DNA from: Nocardioides sp. BP30
Lineage (GTDB): Bacteria > Actinomycetota > Actinomycetes > Propionibacteriales > Nocardioidaceae
Length of the DNA stretch: 64,000 nt
Reading direction: 5' to 3'
NCBI RefSeq assembly: GCF_029873215.1
Contig: NZ_CP123620.1
Span: forward strand, 3,286,001 to 3,350,000
The notes below the pieces were generated by a model. The model was not told where the DNA came from, ran no database searches, and was given only the letters and a program-made list of their open reading frames with translations. Shown here one piece after another: positions 54,540 to 63,721 of this stretch (position 1 is the first letter of the stretch; every line of letters begins with the position of its first letter). Made by a program: the position numbers and the translations under genes.

Positions 54540-55577
54540 GTGACCCAGAGCGACACGCAGCAGATCCGGCTGACCCAGTTCGCCCACGGCGGAGGCTGCG
54601 CCTGCAAGATCCCGCCCGGCGAGCTGGAGCAGATGGTCGCCGGACTCGGCGGCGGGTCCGCGATCCCCTCCGACCTCGCCTCGGGCGCCGACTCCGACAT
54701 CGAGCTCCTGGTCGGCCTGGAGTACGGCGACGACGCCGCCGCGGTACGGCTGGAGTCGGGCACAGCGATGATCCTGACCTCCGACTTCTTCACCCCGGTC
54801 GTCGACGATCCGTGCGACTGGGGGCGGATCGCGGCGGCGAACGCGCTCAGCGACGTCTACGCGATGGGCGGCTCGCCGGTGCTGGCGATCAACCTGCTCG
54901 GCTGGCCGCGGGACGTGCTGCCCATCGAGCTGGCCACCGAGGTGCTGCGCGGCGGCGCCGACATCGCCCGTCTCGCCGGCTGTCACCTCGCCGGCGGGCA
55001 CAGCATCGACGACCCGGAGCCGAAGTACGGCCTGGCGGTGACGGGTGTCGCCGATCCCGACGTACTCCTGCGCCTGGAGAACGGCGTCGCGGGGGTGCCC
55101 CTCTCGCTGACCAAGCCCCTGGGCGTGGGCGTGCTCAACAACCGGCACAAGTCGACCGGCGAGGTGTTCCCCCAGGCCGTCGCCTCGATGACGGCGCTGA
55201 ACCGCGACGCGGCCCGGGCAGCACTCGCCGCCGGCGTCCGCTGCGCCACCGATGTCACCGGCTTCGGCCTGCTGGGGCACGCCTACAAGCTGGCCCGCGC
55301 CAGCCGCCTCACGGTCCGCATCGACCCGGCCGCCGTGCCCTACCTGGACGGCGCCCGCGAGGCGGTGCGGGACGGCTACGTCAGCGGCGGCACCCGGCGC
55401 AACCTCGACTGGGTCGCGCCGCACGTGCGCTGGAACGGCGACGTCGCCGAGGACGACCGGCTGCTGCTCGCCGACGCGCAGACCTCCGGCGGTCTGCTGG
55501 TCGCCGGGGAGATCCCGGGCGCACCCGTCATCGGTGAGCTCCTCCCCCACCAGGGGCACGAGCTGGTCGTCGGCTGA
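54540..55577 (+). CDS. selD: Selenide, water dikinase (selenophosphate synthetase)
   Basis: 345 residues, GTG start. N-terminal loop HGGGCACKIPPGEL holds Cys20 and Lys23, which align with the essential Cys17 and Lys20 of the E. coli enzyme; the enzyme is thus a Cys form, not a selenoprotein. ATP-binding TSDFFTPVVDDP and CHLAGGHSIDDPEPKYGLAVTG follow. Makes selenophosphate from selenide and ATP. First gene of selD-selA-selB. Confidence 0.95.
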   Translation: MTQSDTQQIRLTQFAHGGGCACKIPPGELEQMVAGLGGGSAIPSDLASGADSDIELLVGLEYGDDAAAVRLESGTAMILTSDFFTPVVDDPCDWGRIAAANALSDVYAMGGSPVLAINLLGWPRDVLPIELATEVLRGGADIARLAGCHLAGGHSIDDPEPKYGLAVTGVADPDVLLRLENGVAGVPLSLTKPLGVGVLNNRHKSTGEVFPQAVASMTALNRDAARAALAAGVRCATDVTGFGLLGHAYKLARASRLTVRIDPAAVPYLDGAREAVRDGYVSGGTRRNLDWVAPHVRWNGDVAEDDRLLLADAQTSGGLLVAGEIPGAPVIGELLPHQGHELVVG

Positions 55578-55602
55578 CGCCGGCCACCGACGGAGCTCCG
55601 GG

Positions 55603-56919
55603 ATGACCCATCACGACCATCAGGACCCGCGCCGGCGGCTGCCCCGCGTCGACGCGCTGTTGGCCGACCCGGCGATCGTCGCGGCCGGCCGCGGCATCCA
55701 TCCGACGCTGCTGAAGGCGGCGGTGCAGCGCAGCCTCGCGGAGGCCCGCGCCGGCCGGCTCGCTCCCGAGCTGCTCGTCGGGGCGGTGATCGAACGGCTC
55801 CCGCAGCACGGGACGACACTGAGGAGGGTCCTCAACGCCACCGGCGTCGTGCTGCACACGAACCTGGGACGGGCGCCCCTGCATCCGGACGCCGTCCGCG
55901 CCCTGGAGGCCGCGGCGGGGTACGTCGACGTGGAGTACGCCGTCGAGGACGGGTCCCGCGCCCGGCGCGGTCGGCGTACGCTCGAGGCGCTGCTGGACCG
56001 GGTGCCCGCCGCCGAGGACGCCCTGGTCGTCAACAACGGCGCGGCGGCACTCGTGCTGGCGGCCACGACGCTCGCCCAGGGCCGCGAGATCGTCGTCAGC
56101 CGGGGCGAGCTCGTCGAGATCGGTGACGGATTCCGTCTCACCAGCCTGCTGGAGAGCACCGGCGCGCGTCTGCGCGAGGTCGGGACGACCAACCGGACGC
56201 ACCTCGCGGACTACCGTGACGCGATCGGGCCGGAGACCGGCTTCATCCTCAAGGTCCACCCCTCGAACTTCAGCGTGCAGGGTTTCACCTCGGCCGTCGG
56301 GGTCCACGAGCTGTCGACGCTCGGCGTACCGGTGGTCGCCGACATCGGCTCCGGGCTGCTGGAGCCGGAGCCGACGCTGCCCGACGAGCCCGACGCGACC
56401 ACCTGGCTGCGCCAGGGCGCAACCATCGTGACGGCGAGCGGGGACAAGCTCCTGGGCGGACCCCAGGCGGGCCTCGTGCTCGGCAGGGCGGAGGTCGTGC
56501 ACGCCCTGCGGCGCCACCCGCTCGCCCGCGCCGTCCGCGTCGACAAGCTGACGATCGCGGCCCTCGAGGCCACGCTCGCGGCACCGGTGACGCCGGTCCT
56601 CGCCGCGCTGCGCGCCTCGGGTGAGACCCTCCGACGCCGTACCGAGGACCTGCATGGGCGGCTGGTCGCGGCCCGCGTCGACGCACCGGTCGTCGAGGTG
56701 TCAGGTCTGGTGGGCGGCGGTGGCGCGCCGGGCGTCCCGCTTCCTGGGTGGGCGGTGCAGCTCCCGGCCGAGCTGGCGGCGCGGCTCCGGCTGGGCAGGC
56801 CCTGTGTCGTCGCCCGGATCGAGCGCGACCGCTGCCTGGTCGACCTGCGGTGCGTCGACCCGACCGATGACCTCCTGATCAGCGAGGCGATCGTGGCCGC
56901 CGCCTCCGCGAGGCACTGA
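55603..56919 (+). CDS. selA: L-seryl-tRNA(Sec) selenium transferase
   Basis: 438 residues from ATG 55603, 25 bases after selD. NATGVVLHTNLGRAPL, VEYAVEDGSRARRG, VNNGAAALVLAATTLA and the PLP lysine at about 282 in SGDKLLGGPQAG are all SelA hallmarks. Converts Ser-tRNA(Sec) to Sec-tRNA(Sec) with selenophosphate. Confidence 0.96.
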   Translation: MTHHDHQDPRRRLPRVDALLADPAIVAAGRGIHPTLLKAAVQRSLAEARAGRLAPELLVGAVIERLPQHGTTLRRVLNATGVVLHTNLGRAPLHPDAVRALEAAAGYVDVEYAVEDGSRARRGRRTLEALLDRVPAAEDALVVNNGAAALVLAATTLAQGREIVVSRGELVEIGDGFRLTSLLESTGARLREVGTTNRTHLADYRDAIGPETGFILKVHPSNFSVQGFTSAVGVHELSTLGVPVVADIGSGLLEPEPTLPDEPDATTWLRQGATIVTASGDKLLGGPQAGLVLGRAEVVHALRRHPLARAVRVDKLTIAALEATLAAPVTPVLAALRASGETLRRRTEDLHGRLVAARVDAPVVEVSGLVGGGGAPGVPLPGWAVQLPAELAARLRLGRPCVVARIERDRCLVDLRCVDPTDDLLISEAIVAAASARH

Positions 56920-56922
56920 GTC

Positions 56923-58701
56923 GTGCACGTCTTCGCCACCGCCGGTCACGTCGACCACGGCAAGTCCACCCTGGTCCGCGCGCTGACGGGGATGGAGCCG
57001 GACCGCTGGTCGGAGGAGAAGCGCCGCGGCATGACCATCGACCTCGGGTATGCCTGGATGACCCTGCCCGGCGGTGAGCCGATCGCGTTCGTCGACGTCC
57101 CGGGGCACCGGCGCTTCATCAGCAACATGCTCGCCGGTGTCGGCCCGGTGCCCGCCGTCATGCTCGTCGTCGCCGCCGACGAGGGCTGGTGCCAGCAGAC
57201 GGGCGAACATGTCCAGGCGCTCGACGCGCTCGGGGTCGAGCACGGTCTGCTGGTGCTGAGCCGCGCCGACCTGGGCGATGTCGAGCTGGCGGAGAGCGAG
57301 GCGCGCGACCACCTCGCCGGCACCTCGCTGGCGGCCCTGGAGTCGGTCGGGGTCAGTGCCGTCACCGGCGAGGGCATGGCCGAGCTCCGGACCGCTCTCG
57401 CCCGCGTCGCCGACCGGCTTCCGGAGCCGCCGCCCGTGCCCACCAGGCTGTGGGTCGACCGGTCGTTCACCGTGCGCGGGTCGGGGACGGTGGTGACCGG
57501 CACCCTGCCCACCGGTGCGGTCGCTGTCGGCGACACCCTCGAGGTCGTTCCGTCGGGACGGCACGTCACCGTGCGCGGCATCCAGACGCTGAAGGCGAGC
57601 GTCGAGTCGGCACCGGCCGTCGCCCGGGTGGCGCTCAACCTGCGGGGCGTCGCGCCCGAGGACGTCCCACGCGGCGCGGCACTGGTGGCGACCGGGCGGT
57701 GGCACTCCACCGCCGAGCTCGACGTCCGGCTGCGCTCGGATGCCGAGCAGCTCCCCCGCGAACCGCTGCTGCACATCGGCTCCGCCGCCGTCGCCGCCCG
57801 CCTGCGCCGGCTCGGTCCCCACACGGCCCGGTTGACGCTGACACACGAGCTGCCGCTGCGGGTCGGCGATCGCGCACTCCTGCGGGATCCGGGGCAGGTG
57901 GGACACCTGACCGGCGTGGAGCTCGTCGACGTCTTCCCGCCGCCGCTGGGCAGGCGTGGTGCCGGGCGCCGGCGTGCGGCCGAGCTGGACCGGCTCCTCG
58001 CCGAACCGGGCCCCGGCACCGAGCTCGCGGTGCGGGGCGCCGTCCGGCGCACCGACCTCGTCCGCGCGGGTCTGCTCGGTCCCGCCGAGGAGACACCGCC
58101 GCAGGCCGTCACCGCGGGCGACTGGCTGGTGACCTCCGAGCGCTGGGGCCACTGGCGCGCCGAGCTCGGGGCGGCGGTCCAGGAGTGGGCAGCGCAGCAC
58201 CCGATGCGGCCGGGCCTGCCACGCGCGGCCGCCGTACGCCGGCTGGCGCTTCCCGAGGCGGCACTGCTCGACCAGCTGCTGGCCACGCTCCCGCAGCTGC
58301 GCAGCGATGCCGACGGGGTCCACCACCGTGACCACGCACCGGCGCTGCCCGCAGCGGTGGAGCAGGCGTTGGCTGGCCTCCAGGAGCGGCTCGACGCCGC
58401 GCCGTTCGACTCCCCCGAGCTGCCGCAGCTCGAGCAACTCGGTCTGAGCGAGGAGGCGCTCCAGCTCGCGGCCCGGCGGGGGCAGCTCCTGCGGCTCGCA
58501 CGCGGGGTCTACCTGGGCGCCGGCGCGATCGACCGAGCGGTCGTGGCGCTCGGTGAGCTCCCGCAGCCGTTCACGGCGAGCGAGGCACGGCAGGCGTTGG
58601 GTACGACGCGACGGGTCGCGCTGCCGCTGCTGCAGGAGCTGGACCGTCGCCGCGTCACGCGGGCGGATGCCGAGCAGCGCCGGACGCTGGTCAGGCGCTG
58701 A
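56923..58701 (+). CDS. selB: Selenocysteine-specific elongation factor
   Basis: 592 residues, GTG start 3 bases after selA. GTPase motifs ATAGHVDHGKSTLV, RGMTIDLGYAW and DVPGHRRFISNML; EF-Tu-like domains to about residue 350; then four winged-helix domains (about 360-592), which in SelB bind the SECIS hairpin of the mRNA. Full length. Delivers Sec-tRNA to UGA codons. Confidence 0.96.
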   Translation: MHVFATAGHVDHGKSTLVRALTGMEPDRWSEEKRRGMTIDLGYAWMTLPGGEPIAFVDVPGHRRFISNMLAGVGPVPAVMLVVAADEGWCQQTGEHVQALDALGVEHGLLVLSRADLGDVELAESEARDHLAGTSLAALESVGVSAVTGEGMAELRTALARVADRLPEPPPVPTRLWVDRSFTVRGSGTVVTGTLPTGAVAVGDTLEVVPSGRHVTVRGIQTLKASVESAPAVARVALNLRGVAPEDVPRGAALVATGRWHSTAELDVRLRSDAEQLPREPLLHIGSAAVAARLRRLGPHTARLTLTHELPLRVGDRALLRDPGQVGHLTGVELVDVFPPPLGRRGAGRRRAAELDRLLAEPGPGTELAVRGAVRRTDLVRAGLLGPAEETPPQAVTAGDWLVTSERWGHWRAELGAAVQEWAAQHPMRPGLPRAAAVRRLALPEAALLDQLLATLPQLRSDADGVHHRDHAPALPAAVEQALAGLQERLDAAPFDSPELPQLEQLGLSEEALQLAARRGQLLRLARGVYLGAGAIDRAVVALGELPQPFTASEARQALGTTRRVALPLLQELDRRRVTRADAEQRRTLVRR

Positions 58702-58745
58702 GCCGGCGCTGAGCCGGCGCTGATCCGGGGTCGAGGGCGCCGCCG

Positions 58746-58782
58746 GGTGGCGAGCGGCGGAGGTGGCGAGCGGCGGAGGTGG
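58746..58782. repeat. 16-bp tandem repeat abutting tRNA-Sec
   Basis: GGTGGCGAGCGGCGGA repeated 2.3 times; the last copies run into the 3' acceptor end of tRNA-Sec (58774-58781). Confidence 0.8.
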
Positions 58783-58865
58783 ACGGGAATCGAACCCGCC
58801 AGACCGACTGTGTCGCCCTCGTCGGTTTTGAAGACCGCGGCGCCCACCAGGACGCAGACACCTCC
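58774..58865 (-). tRNA. selC: tRNA-Sec (anticodon TCA)
   Basis: 92 bases. Acceptor GGAGGTG pairs with CACCTCC plus discriminator G; anticodon TCA at 58829-58831 in the loop CTTCAAA; a long variable arm (ACGAGGGCGACACAGTCGGT region) and T-arm GCGGGTTCGATTCCCGT. CCA is not encoded. The extended acceptor and long extra arm are those of selenocysteine tRNA. Lies next to, and convergent with, selB. Confidence 0.95.
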
Positions 58866-58963
58866 CCGCACCACCCGGGCCGGCCGCTGATCCCGATCGC
58901 CCCGCGCTTGCGCGCAGGCTCACGGTACACAAGGGGGCGGTGCGTGAGCCGTGGGTGTGGGGG

Positions 58964-59024
58964 GCCGTCGAGGGAAACCGACGGCGAGCGGCTGCCCTCA
59001 CCTGGGGAAAGGCAGCCGATCGCC
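58964..59024. other. Overlapping hairpins in the gap upstream of the hydrolase
   Basis: Hairpin 1: 58964-58970 with 58979-58985 (7 bp). Hairpin 2: 58983-58996 with 59011-59024 (13 of 14 pair). They share 58983-58985, so only one can form fully. Lies in the 58866-59117 gap between tRNA-Sec and the next gene; the tRNA promoter (TACCGT, minus, about 58927-58922) is also here. No known riboswitch recognised. Confidence 0.5.
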
Positions 59025-59117
59025 TTCAGTTTCCTAGCCACCGGCCTGCCACCGGCAACCCACTCGGCTCGGCGAAACACCGGCAGGGCGACCGTGAAGC
59101 CGGCCCGGCACGGCATC

Positions 59118-60632
59118 ATGGGCCACCTCATGACCCCCACGCTGATCTACCTCCACGGCATCGGTGCCGAACACGACGACGCCTGGCGCGACGTGCTGGA
59201 CCGGGCGTTGCGCGACGCCGGCCATCCGGGCCTGGACGGCGTGGAGTGCCTCGCTCCCAAGTACCCCAACACCCTGCGCTATCCCAGCGACGAGAACCAC
59301 CCGCTGCCACCGCAGGACGACCGACACCTCTCGCCCCAGCGTCGCGACGAGGTGCGCTGGCAGGTCGAACGGGCGACCGCCGACCTCGAGCGCGCGCTCG
59401 GCGCCCATAGTGCGGGCCGGATGACGCCGCTGGCCGCCGAGACGGTACCGGCGGCGATGCGCGTCCTCCCGCAGGCGCGGCGGTACCTGGAGGACGACGC
59501 GACCCGCGCCAACACGCTCCACCGCGTGCTCGCCACGATTCCTCGGTCCGGCCCGATCGTGCTGGTGGCGCACAGCCTGGGCAGCATCATCGCCGCCGAC
59601 CTGCTCACCCGGTTGCCCGAGGACATCACCGTCGTCGGCCTGATCACCCTCGGCTCGCCCGCGGGGCACCTCGCCCTGCATCGCGGCAGCGACCGGCTGG
59701 AGGTGCTGCGCGAGCCGCCCGAGCGGGTCGGATGGTGGCTCAACGTCTGGGGAGGCGCCGACCCGGTCACCGGGATGCGCGGAATCTCCCACCGCTTCCC
59801 CTGGGTGCTCGACATCGCGCTGCCGGCGGCCCGGCACCCGATGGAGAACTACCTGGGCTCACCGGTCGTCGCCACGGCCGTCGCGCGGGCGCTGTTCGGC
59901 AGTCGCAGCCGCGAGCTCGCGCCGGTCGGGACCGTGCCCGAGCCGTGGATCGACGACGTCGAGCTGCATGCCTACCTGCTGCTGGCCTACGGACACTTCC
60001 TGGCCGAGCACGTGGCGCCGAAGCGACGGGCCCGCTTCCGTGCCGCGCTCGGTCTGACCCGCGCCGAGCTCACCGAGCGACTCGGCCTCAGCGACACGGG
60101 CGAACCACCGGATCCGGCACAGTTGCGCACCCTGTCGAAGTCGACGGCGCTGCTGCCCCTGCTCGCCGTCGCCACCGCGAACCCGATCGCGCCGTACCAC
60201 GTCGCGATCACGGCGAGCGCTCGCCGCCAGGCCCTGTACGACGTGGCGGTCTGGATCGGGCTCTACAGCGGATACGGCCGCTCGCTGCACCGGGCTCTGA
60301 CCAGCGCGTCGCTCGCCGTCGCACCCACCTGGGCGGACCGTGCCTGGCTGCGACCGCGCCGACCACGCGACCCCGGCCGGCTCGATCCGGTCGAGCTGAC
60401 GGCCGTGCGGCTCCTCGCCGCCGAGCTCGTGCGCCAGCGCGAGGGGCTGGACTCCGACCCGCAGGTCTACGCCACGCTGGCGCGCGCCGAGAGCGAGGTA
60501 CGGCGGGACCAGGCGCGGCTCGCGCCGTACTCGGACCCCCGCGCACCGGCGCTGCTCACCCTCGACCGGCAGCACCGCGCACTCACCCGGGCGCTGCGGC
60601 TGTTGGATCGTCGAGGGCTCGGTCCTGCCTGA
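59118..60632 (+). CDS. Alpha/beta-hydrolase (PGAP1/lipase-like) large protein
   Basis: 504 residues; ATG 59118 or 59130 (MTPTLIYLHG) can be the start. Oxyanion strand LIYLHGIGAEHDDAWRD, nucleophile elbow VAHSLGSIIAADLL (G-H-S-L-G-like, Ser of AHSLGS), TLGSPAG and a DPVTG loop fit a serine hydrolase. The C-terminal 230 residues are helical and of no family I know. Substrate unknown. Confidence 0.78.
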   Translation: MGHLMTPTLIYLHGIGAEHDDAWRDVLDRALRDAGHPGLDGVECLAPKYPNTLRYPSDENHPLPPQDDRHLSPQRRDEVRWQVERATADLERALGAHSAGRMTPLAAETVPAAMRVLPQARRYLEDDATRANTLHRVLATIPRSGPIVLVAHSLGSIIAADLLTRLPEDITVVGLITLGSPAGHLALHRGSDRLEVLREPPERVGWWLNVWGGADPVTGMRGISHRFPWVLDIALPAARHPMENYLGSPVVATAVARALFGSRSRELAPVGTVPEPWIDDVELHAYLLLAYGHFLAEHVAPKRRARFRAALGLTRAELTERLGLSDTGEPPDPAQLRTLSKSTALLPLLAVATANPIAPYHVAITASARRQALYDVAVWIGLYSGYGRSLHRALTSASLAVAPTWADRAWLRPRRPRDPGRLDPVELTAVRLLAAELVRQREGLDSDPQVYATLARAESEVRRDQARLAPYSDPRAPALLTLDRQHRALTRALRLLDRRGLGPA

Positions 60633-60635
60633 CGC

Positions 60636-60661
60636 CGAGACGTCACCTTCCGCGGGTCGAG
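60636..60661 (+). repeat. Single arm of the dispersed repeat seen at 9362-9430
   Basis: Matches the arm at 9405-9430 (reverse complement) at 24 of 26 bases, 4 bases after the hydrolase stop. Confidence 0.75.
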
Positions 60662-60892
60662 TGGCCGGCCGGGAAGGCGGGCTGGGTCTAGCGGCCGGAA
60701 ACCCCGGGCGCGAACTCGACGAACCACGATCCGTGCTCGCCCAGGACCCCGCGAGCGGAGCCCGCTCGCGAGCGGAGACGATCCTGCCGACGTGTGGTGC
60801 GATCGTGCTGCGTGGCCATCAGCCACCGCCTGTCGATTGCCGCCGACTCCGGAGCCTCGATGGGCCTGTGACTGACGGTGCTTCGGGCCACG

Positions 60893-61141
60893 CTACAGGC
60901 ACGGACCCCGCTGGGCGCGATCGCCGGCGAGCGTCTCCTCGCCCGGCGGCCACCGGGACTCATGCGTCGCCTGGGGCAGGTTCAGCGACTTGACGTCCTT
61001 CCTCACATCGTGGGTGAACTGCGCCCGGTCGAGGATCGCTATCGCGTCGTCGAACCGGTTGCGCACCACGATGGACGAGCACTCGCCGGCGTGGACGCGC
61101 AGGATCAGGTGATCGGCCCCGTCCATCCCCATCAGGGCCAT
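60893..61141 (-). CDS. Possible small hypothetical protein
   Basis: 82 residues from ATG 61141 (GTG 61189 would give 98). TAGCGT at 61184-61179 (minus) is a possible promoter. Contains HLILRVHAGECSSIVVRNRFDDAIAILD, a plausible strand-helix pattern, then a polar tail. No family recognised. The surrounding 60662-61213 stretch is otherwise without a convincing gene. Confidence 0.35.
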   Translation of the reverse strand: MALMGMDGADHLILRVHAGECSSIVVRNRFDDAIAILDRAQFTHDVRKDVKSLNLPQATHESRWPPGEETLAGDRAQRGPCL

Positions 61142-61213
61142 CAGAGCAGCCAGGTACGGCTGGCGTCGTCGCAACCCCACGCTACCCACCGCCTCTCGGG
61201 GTGCCGACCGGGG

Positions 61214-61678
61214 CTAGGGGTGATGGCGGCGCCCCGACGGCCGACTGCAGAGCGCACCGGCCAAACGAACGCGCGATTCCGAACCGTCGGGTGAGGTCGT
61301 CGGCCCGACCTCGTCGCCGGCAGCGGCATCCTCGAGGAGCTTGGCAGCCAGCTCGGCAGGGGTGTCGGGCTGGATGACCCTGACCTTGAGGCGCCGACCG
61401 TCGATCATCGAGAGCACCAGGAGCTGGGTGTCGTCGTCGGGGAAGCAGCCGGTCTTGATCCGACCGGCCCCGACCGGGACGGATCGAGGACGGTCATCCC
61501 AATCCGGTGGCGAGTAGAGAACCCGCGCGATCCGGCCGGCCCCCGGTGGCCACAGCGCGAAGAGGTCACTGAGCTCCTCGTCGAGGCGTCGGCTCTGCGG
61601 CCACCACACCGCATCGAAGGGACCGGGCGTGGCGCGAACGCTCAGCACGAATCGGGTGGGCTGTGTCTCAGCGGCCAT
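61214..61678 (-). CDS. DUF5994 family protein
   Basis: 154 residues. RFVLSVRATPGPFDAVWWPQSRRLDEELSDLFALW followed by ARVLYSPPDWDDRPRSVPVGAGRIKTGCFP and LLVLSMIDGRRLKVRVIQPDTP matches the actinobacterial DUF5994 pattern (G-x-x-D-x-x-W-W-P-x-S). Cytoplasmic, function unknown. Its 35-base leader resembles the sequence at 60807-60845. Confidence 0.8.
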   Translation of the reverse strand: MAAETQPTRFVLSVRATPGPFDAVWWPQSRRLDEELSDLFALWPPGAGRIARVLYSPPDWDDRPRSVPVGAGRIKTGCFPDDDTQLLVLSMIDGRRLKVRVIQPDTPAELAAKLLEDAAAGDEVGPTTSPDGSESRVRLAGALCSRPSGRRHHP

Positions 61679-62132
61679 CAGGCCACCGCCTCACGATTGC
61701 TGCCCTGTCGGACTCACGGTGGAGCCGAACGATCGCAGTCTTGTGGTGGACGGTACACCGGTCGAGCGGATCCGGTCGTGCTTCCCACCCGATGCCGGGG
61801 CAATCCGGCCGCCGGCGGCGTGCCGTCACCGCTGGCGGTGCGCTCGGGAGGGCGCGCCGGAAGGTGCCGCCGCCGATCGGGTACCTGACGGTGGCGGCCG
61901 AGGCTAAGAAGCGGCGTCGGTCGCCCCTCGATGCCGCTGACCAGGACAGCTGACTGCCGTGCACCGCCCGGTCCGGTCCGACGCTCGGCTGGCGGAGTCG
62001 CCGGATCCAGGCGACGCGCGCCGTTCGCGCGGCCCCGGACGTTGTCCTCAGCTCAGCCTCCGAGGCTGGACCTGTCCGGACCCGGTCCCGCTGAGGAACG
62101 GCTGCGTTGCAGCATGGTCGTCGATCGCATGC
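61679..62132. other. Gap of 454 bases without a convincing gene
   Basis: Short overlapping frames in several phases, none with a good start site or family-like sequence, and more even base composition than neighbouring genes. I see no RNA gene. It may be decayed coding sequence. Confidence 0.5.
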
Positions 62133-62981
62133 TCAGGTATCAGCGGACGAGACGGATCCATCCAACGCGAGACGGCCCAGTGCGGCGGCTGACTCCGCAT
62201 CGGCGGGCACGAAAGCGATCAGGAACTGCTGGTCGCGGTCTGTGGCGGCGAGCTTCACATAGTCGAGATCGAGGCGTCCCAGTCGAGGATGGCTGAACCG
62301 TTTCCGTGAGCCCTTGAACCGATCGACGCGCTGCTCGGCCCACAGCTGTGTGAACGTCGAGCTGACCGCCTGGAGGGCTTCGGTCAGCTCCGGGCCCCGG
62401 GGGTCGGAGGGGTTGCGGGCCAAGTGGGCTCGAAGCTGTCCCACGAGCTGTCGGACCTCGTCGTTCCAGTCGATGAAGAGTGCGGCCATCCGAGGCTCGG
62501 TGAACATCAACCAGATCGTGTTCAACTCGTGCGGCGAGAGCCCGTCAAGTCTGCCGATCAACGCTTCGTAGGCACTGTTGTAGGCCAGGATGTCCCACCA
62601 CGGATTGACGATGTAGGCGGGGTTCGGCGCCAAGCTGTGCAGCAGGCGCAGCATCGTGTCGTCGACCTCTGGCGGCGCTGGCGCGTCGACCGGAAGTGCT
62701 AGCCCCGCCAAGGTGAAGAGGTGCGCTCGCTCCAGCGAGCCCAGCTGCAATGCTCGCGCAAGACTCTCGATGACCTGCCGGCTGACACTGATCGGTCGAG
62801 CCTGCTCGAGCCAGGTGTACCACGTCGTCGACACTCCGGAAAGCAGCGCCAACTCCTCGCGTCTCAGGCCGGGAGTTCGGCGGCGTGGGCCTGGCTCGAG
62901 TCCCAGGGCCTCGGGCCTCGTCCCTTCACGCTTCGAGCGAAGGAACCCGGCCAGCTCCGTCCTCTGCACCAGGTCTGCCAT
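62133..62981 (-). CDS. XRE-family regulator with MmyB-like ligand-binding domain
   Basis: 282 residues from ATG 62981. HTH FLRSKREGTRPEALGL...RRTPGLRREELALLSGVSTTWYTWLEQAR, the typical opening of this family, then the MmyB PAS-like domain (NPAYIVNPWWDILAYNSAYEALIG, LWLMFTEP-like WLMFTEPRMAALFIDW, HPRLGRLDLDYVKLA). Such regulators sit beside short-chain dehydrogenase genes, as here. Confidence 0.9.
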   Translation of the reverse strand: MADLVQRTELAGFLRSKREGTRPEALGLEPGPRRRTPGLRREELALLSGVSTTWYTWLEQARPISVSRQVIESLARALQLGSLERAHLFTLAGLALPVDAPAPPEVDDTMLRLLHSLAPNPAYIVNPWWDILAYNSAYEALIGRLDGLSPHELNTIWLMFTEPRMAALFIDWNDEVRQLVGQLRAHLARNPSDPRGPELTEALQAVSSTFTQLWAEQRVDRFKGSRKRFSHPRLGRLDLDYVKLAATDRDQQFLIAFVPADAESAAALGRLALDGSVSSADT

Positions 62982-63153
62982 TGCTTCGCACGCACCTCTC
63001 ACCTTCCGCGATCTGCGGGATTCTCCTCGTGAGCACTCCGCTCGACCAGGCGGGAGACGGCTCCAGCATAGGTGGCAGGCGCTGGGGCGATGTGACGAGC
63101 AGAACGTGCCCTGGCGGGAGGGCCCGACGGTGAAGCGACCAGAGGGTGCACGA

Positions 63154-63507
63154 TCACCGGCCCGGCTGGTAGCACTCGAACACATTGCCGTCAGGATCCG
63201 CCACGATCACTCGCGATCCGCCCGCCGAGTCGACCGGTCCGTCGAGGACCGAGCCGCCAGCGCGCACGAACGCGTCGACTGCGGCTGAGAGGTCGGCGAC
63301 GACGAGCGTCGCTTCGCGGTGGTACTCACGCAGCGTCTCGGCCTCGCCTTGCAGCAGCATGAACGGTCCGACGATCGCCAGGTCGAACTGCGGGAACTGG
63401 AGGCGCCGTACGTCGTCGGTGCCGGCGAGCGCCTGGTAGATGGGCAGCGCATCCTCGATCGACGACACGTCGATGCGGGTCTGGACCGAGCTGAGGATCG
63501 GTGTCAT
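63154..63507 (-). CDS. VOC family (glyoxalase/bleomycin-resistance-like) protein
   Basis: 117 residues from ATG 63507 (GTG 63513 possible). Single VOC module set with paired beta-alpha-beta-beta-beta units and the end SRVIVADPDGNVFECYQPG, typical of metal-dependent VOC enzymes. Substrate unknown. Lies between the regulator and the SDR gene. Confidence 0.85.
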   Translation of the reverse strand: MTPILSSVQTRIDVSSIEDALPIYQALAGTDDVRRLQFPQFDLAIVGPFMLLQGEAETLREYHREATLVVADLSAAVDAFVRAGGSVLDGPVDSAGGSRVIVADPDGNVFECYQPGR

Positions 63508-63721
63508 GCCCACGACGGTGCCTGTCGGCGGACCGCGATTTCAACGCCCAGCCGGGTGCCGTTGCCACCAGTATCAACGGCACTCCCCCGCTTGGCTACG
63601 CAGGTCCCACAGTGGTGGAAGCGGCACGGTGAGAGCGCTCTTGTCGGCTCCGCCAGCGTCGGCCGCGACTCGCTACGCGGCCGCCAGCCCTTACCCATCA
63701 CGGCCAGCAGGGAGATTGGAC

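Noticed and set aside
54540..54608. SelD as a selenoprotein
   Set aside because: The catalytic position is a TGC cysteine codon, not TGA.
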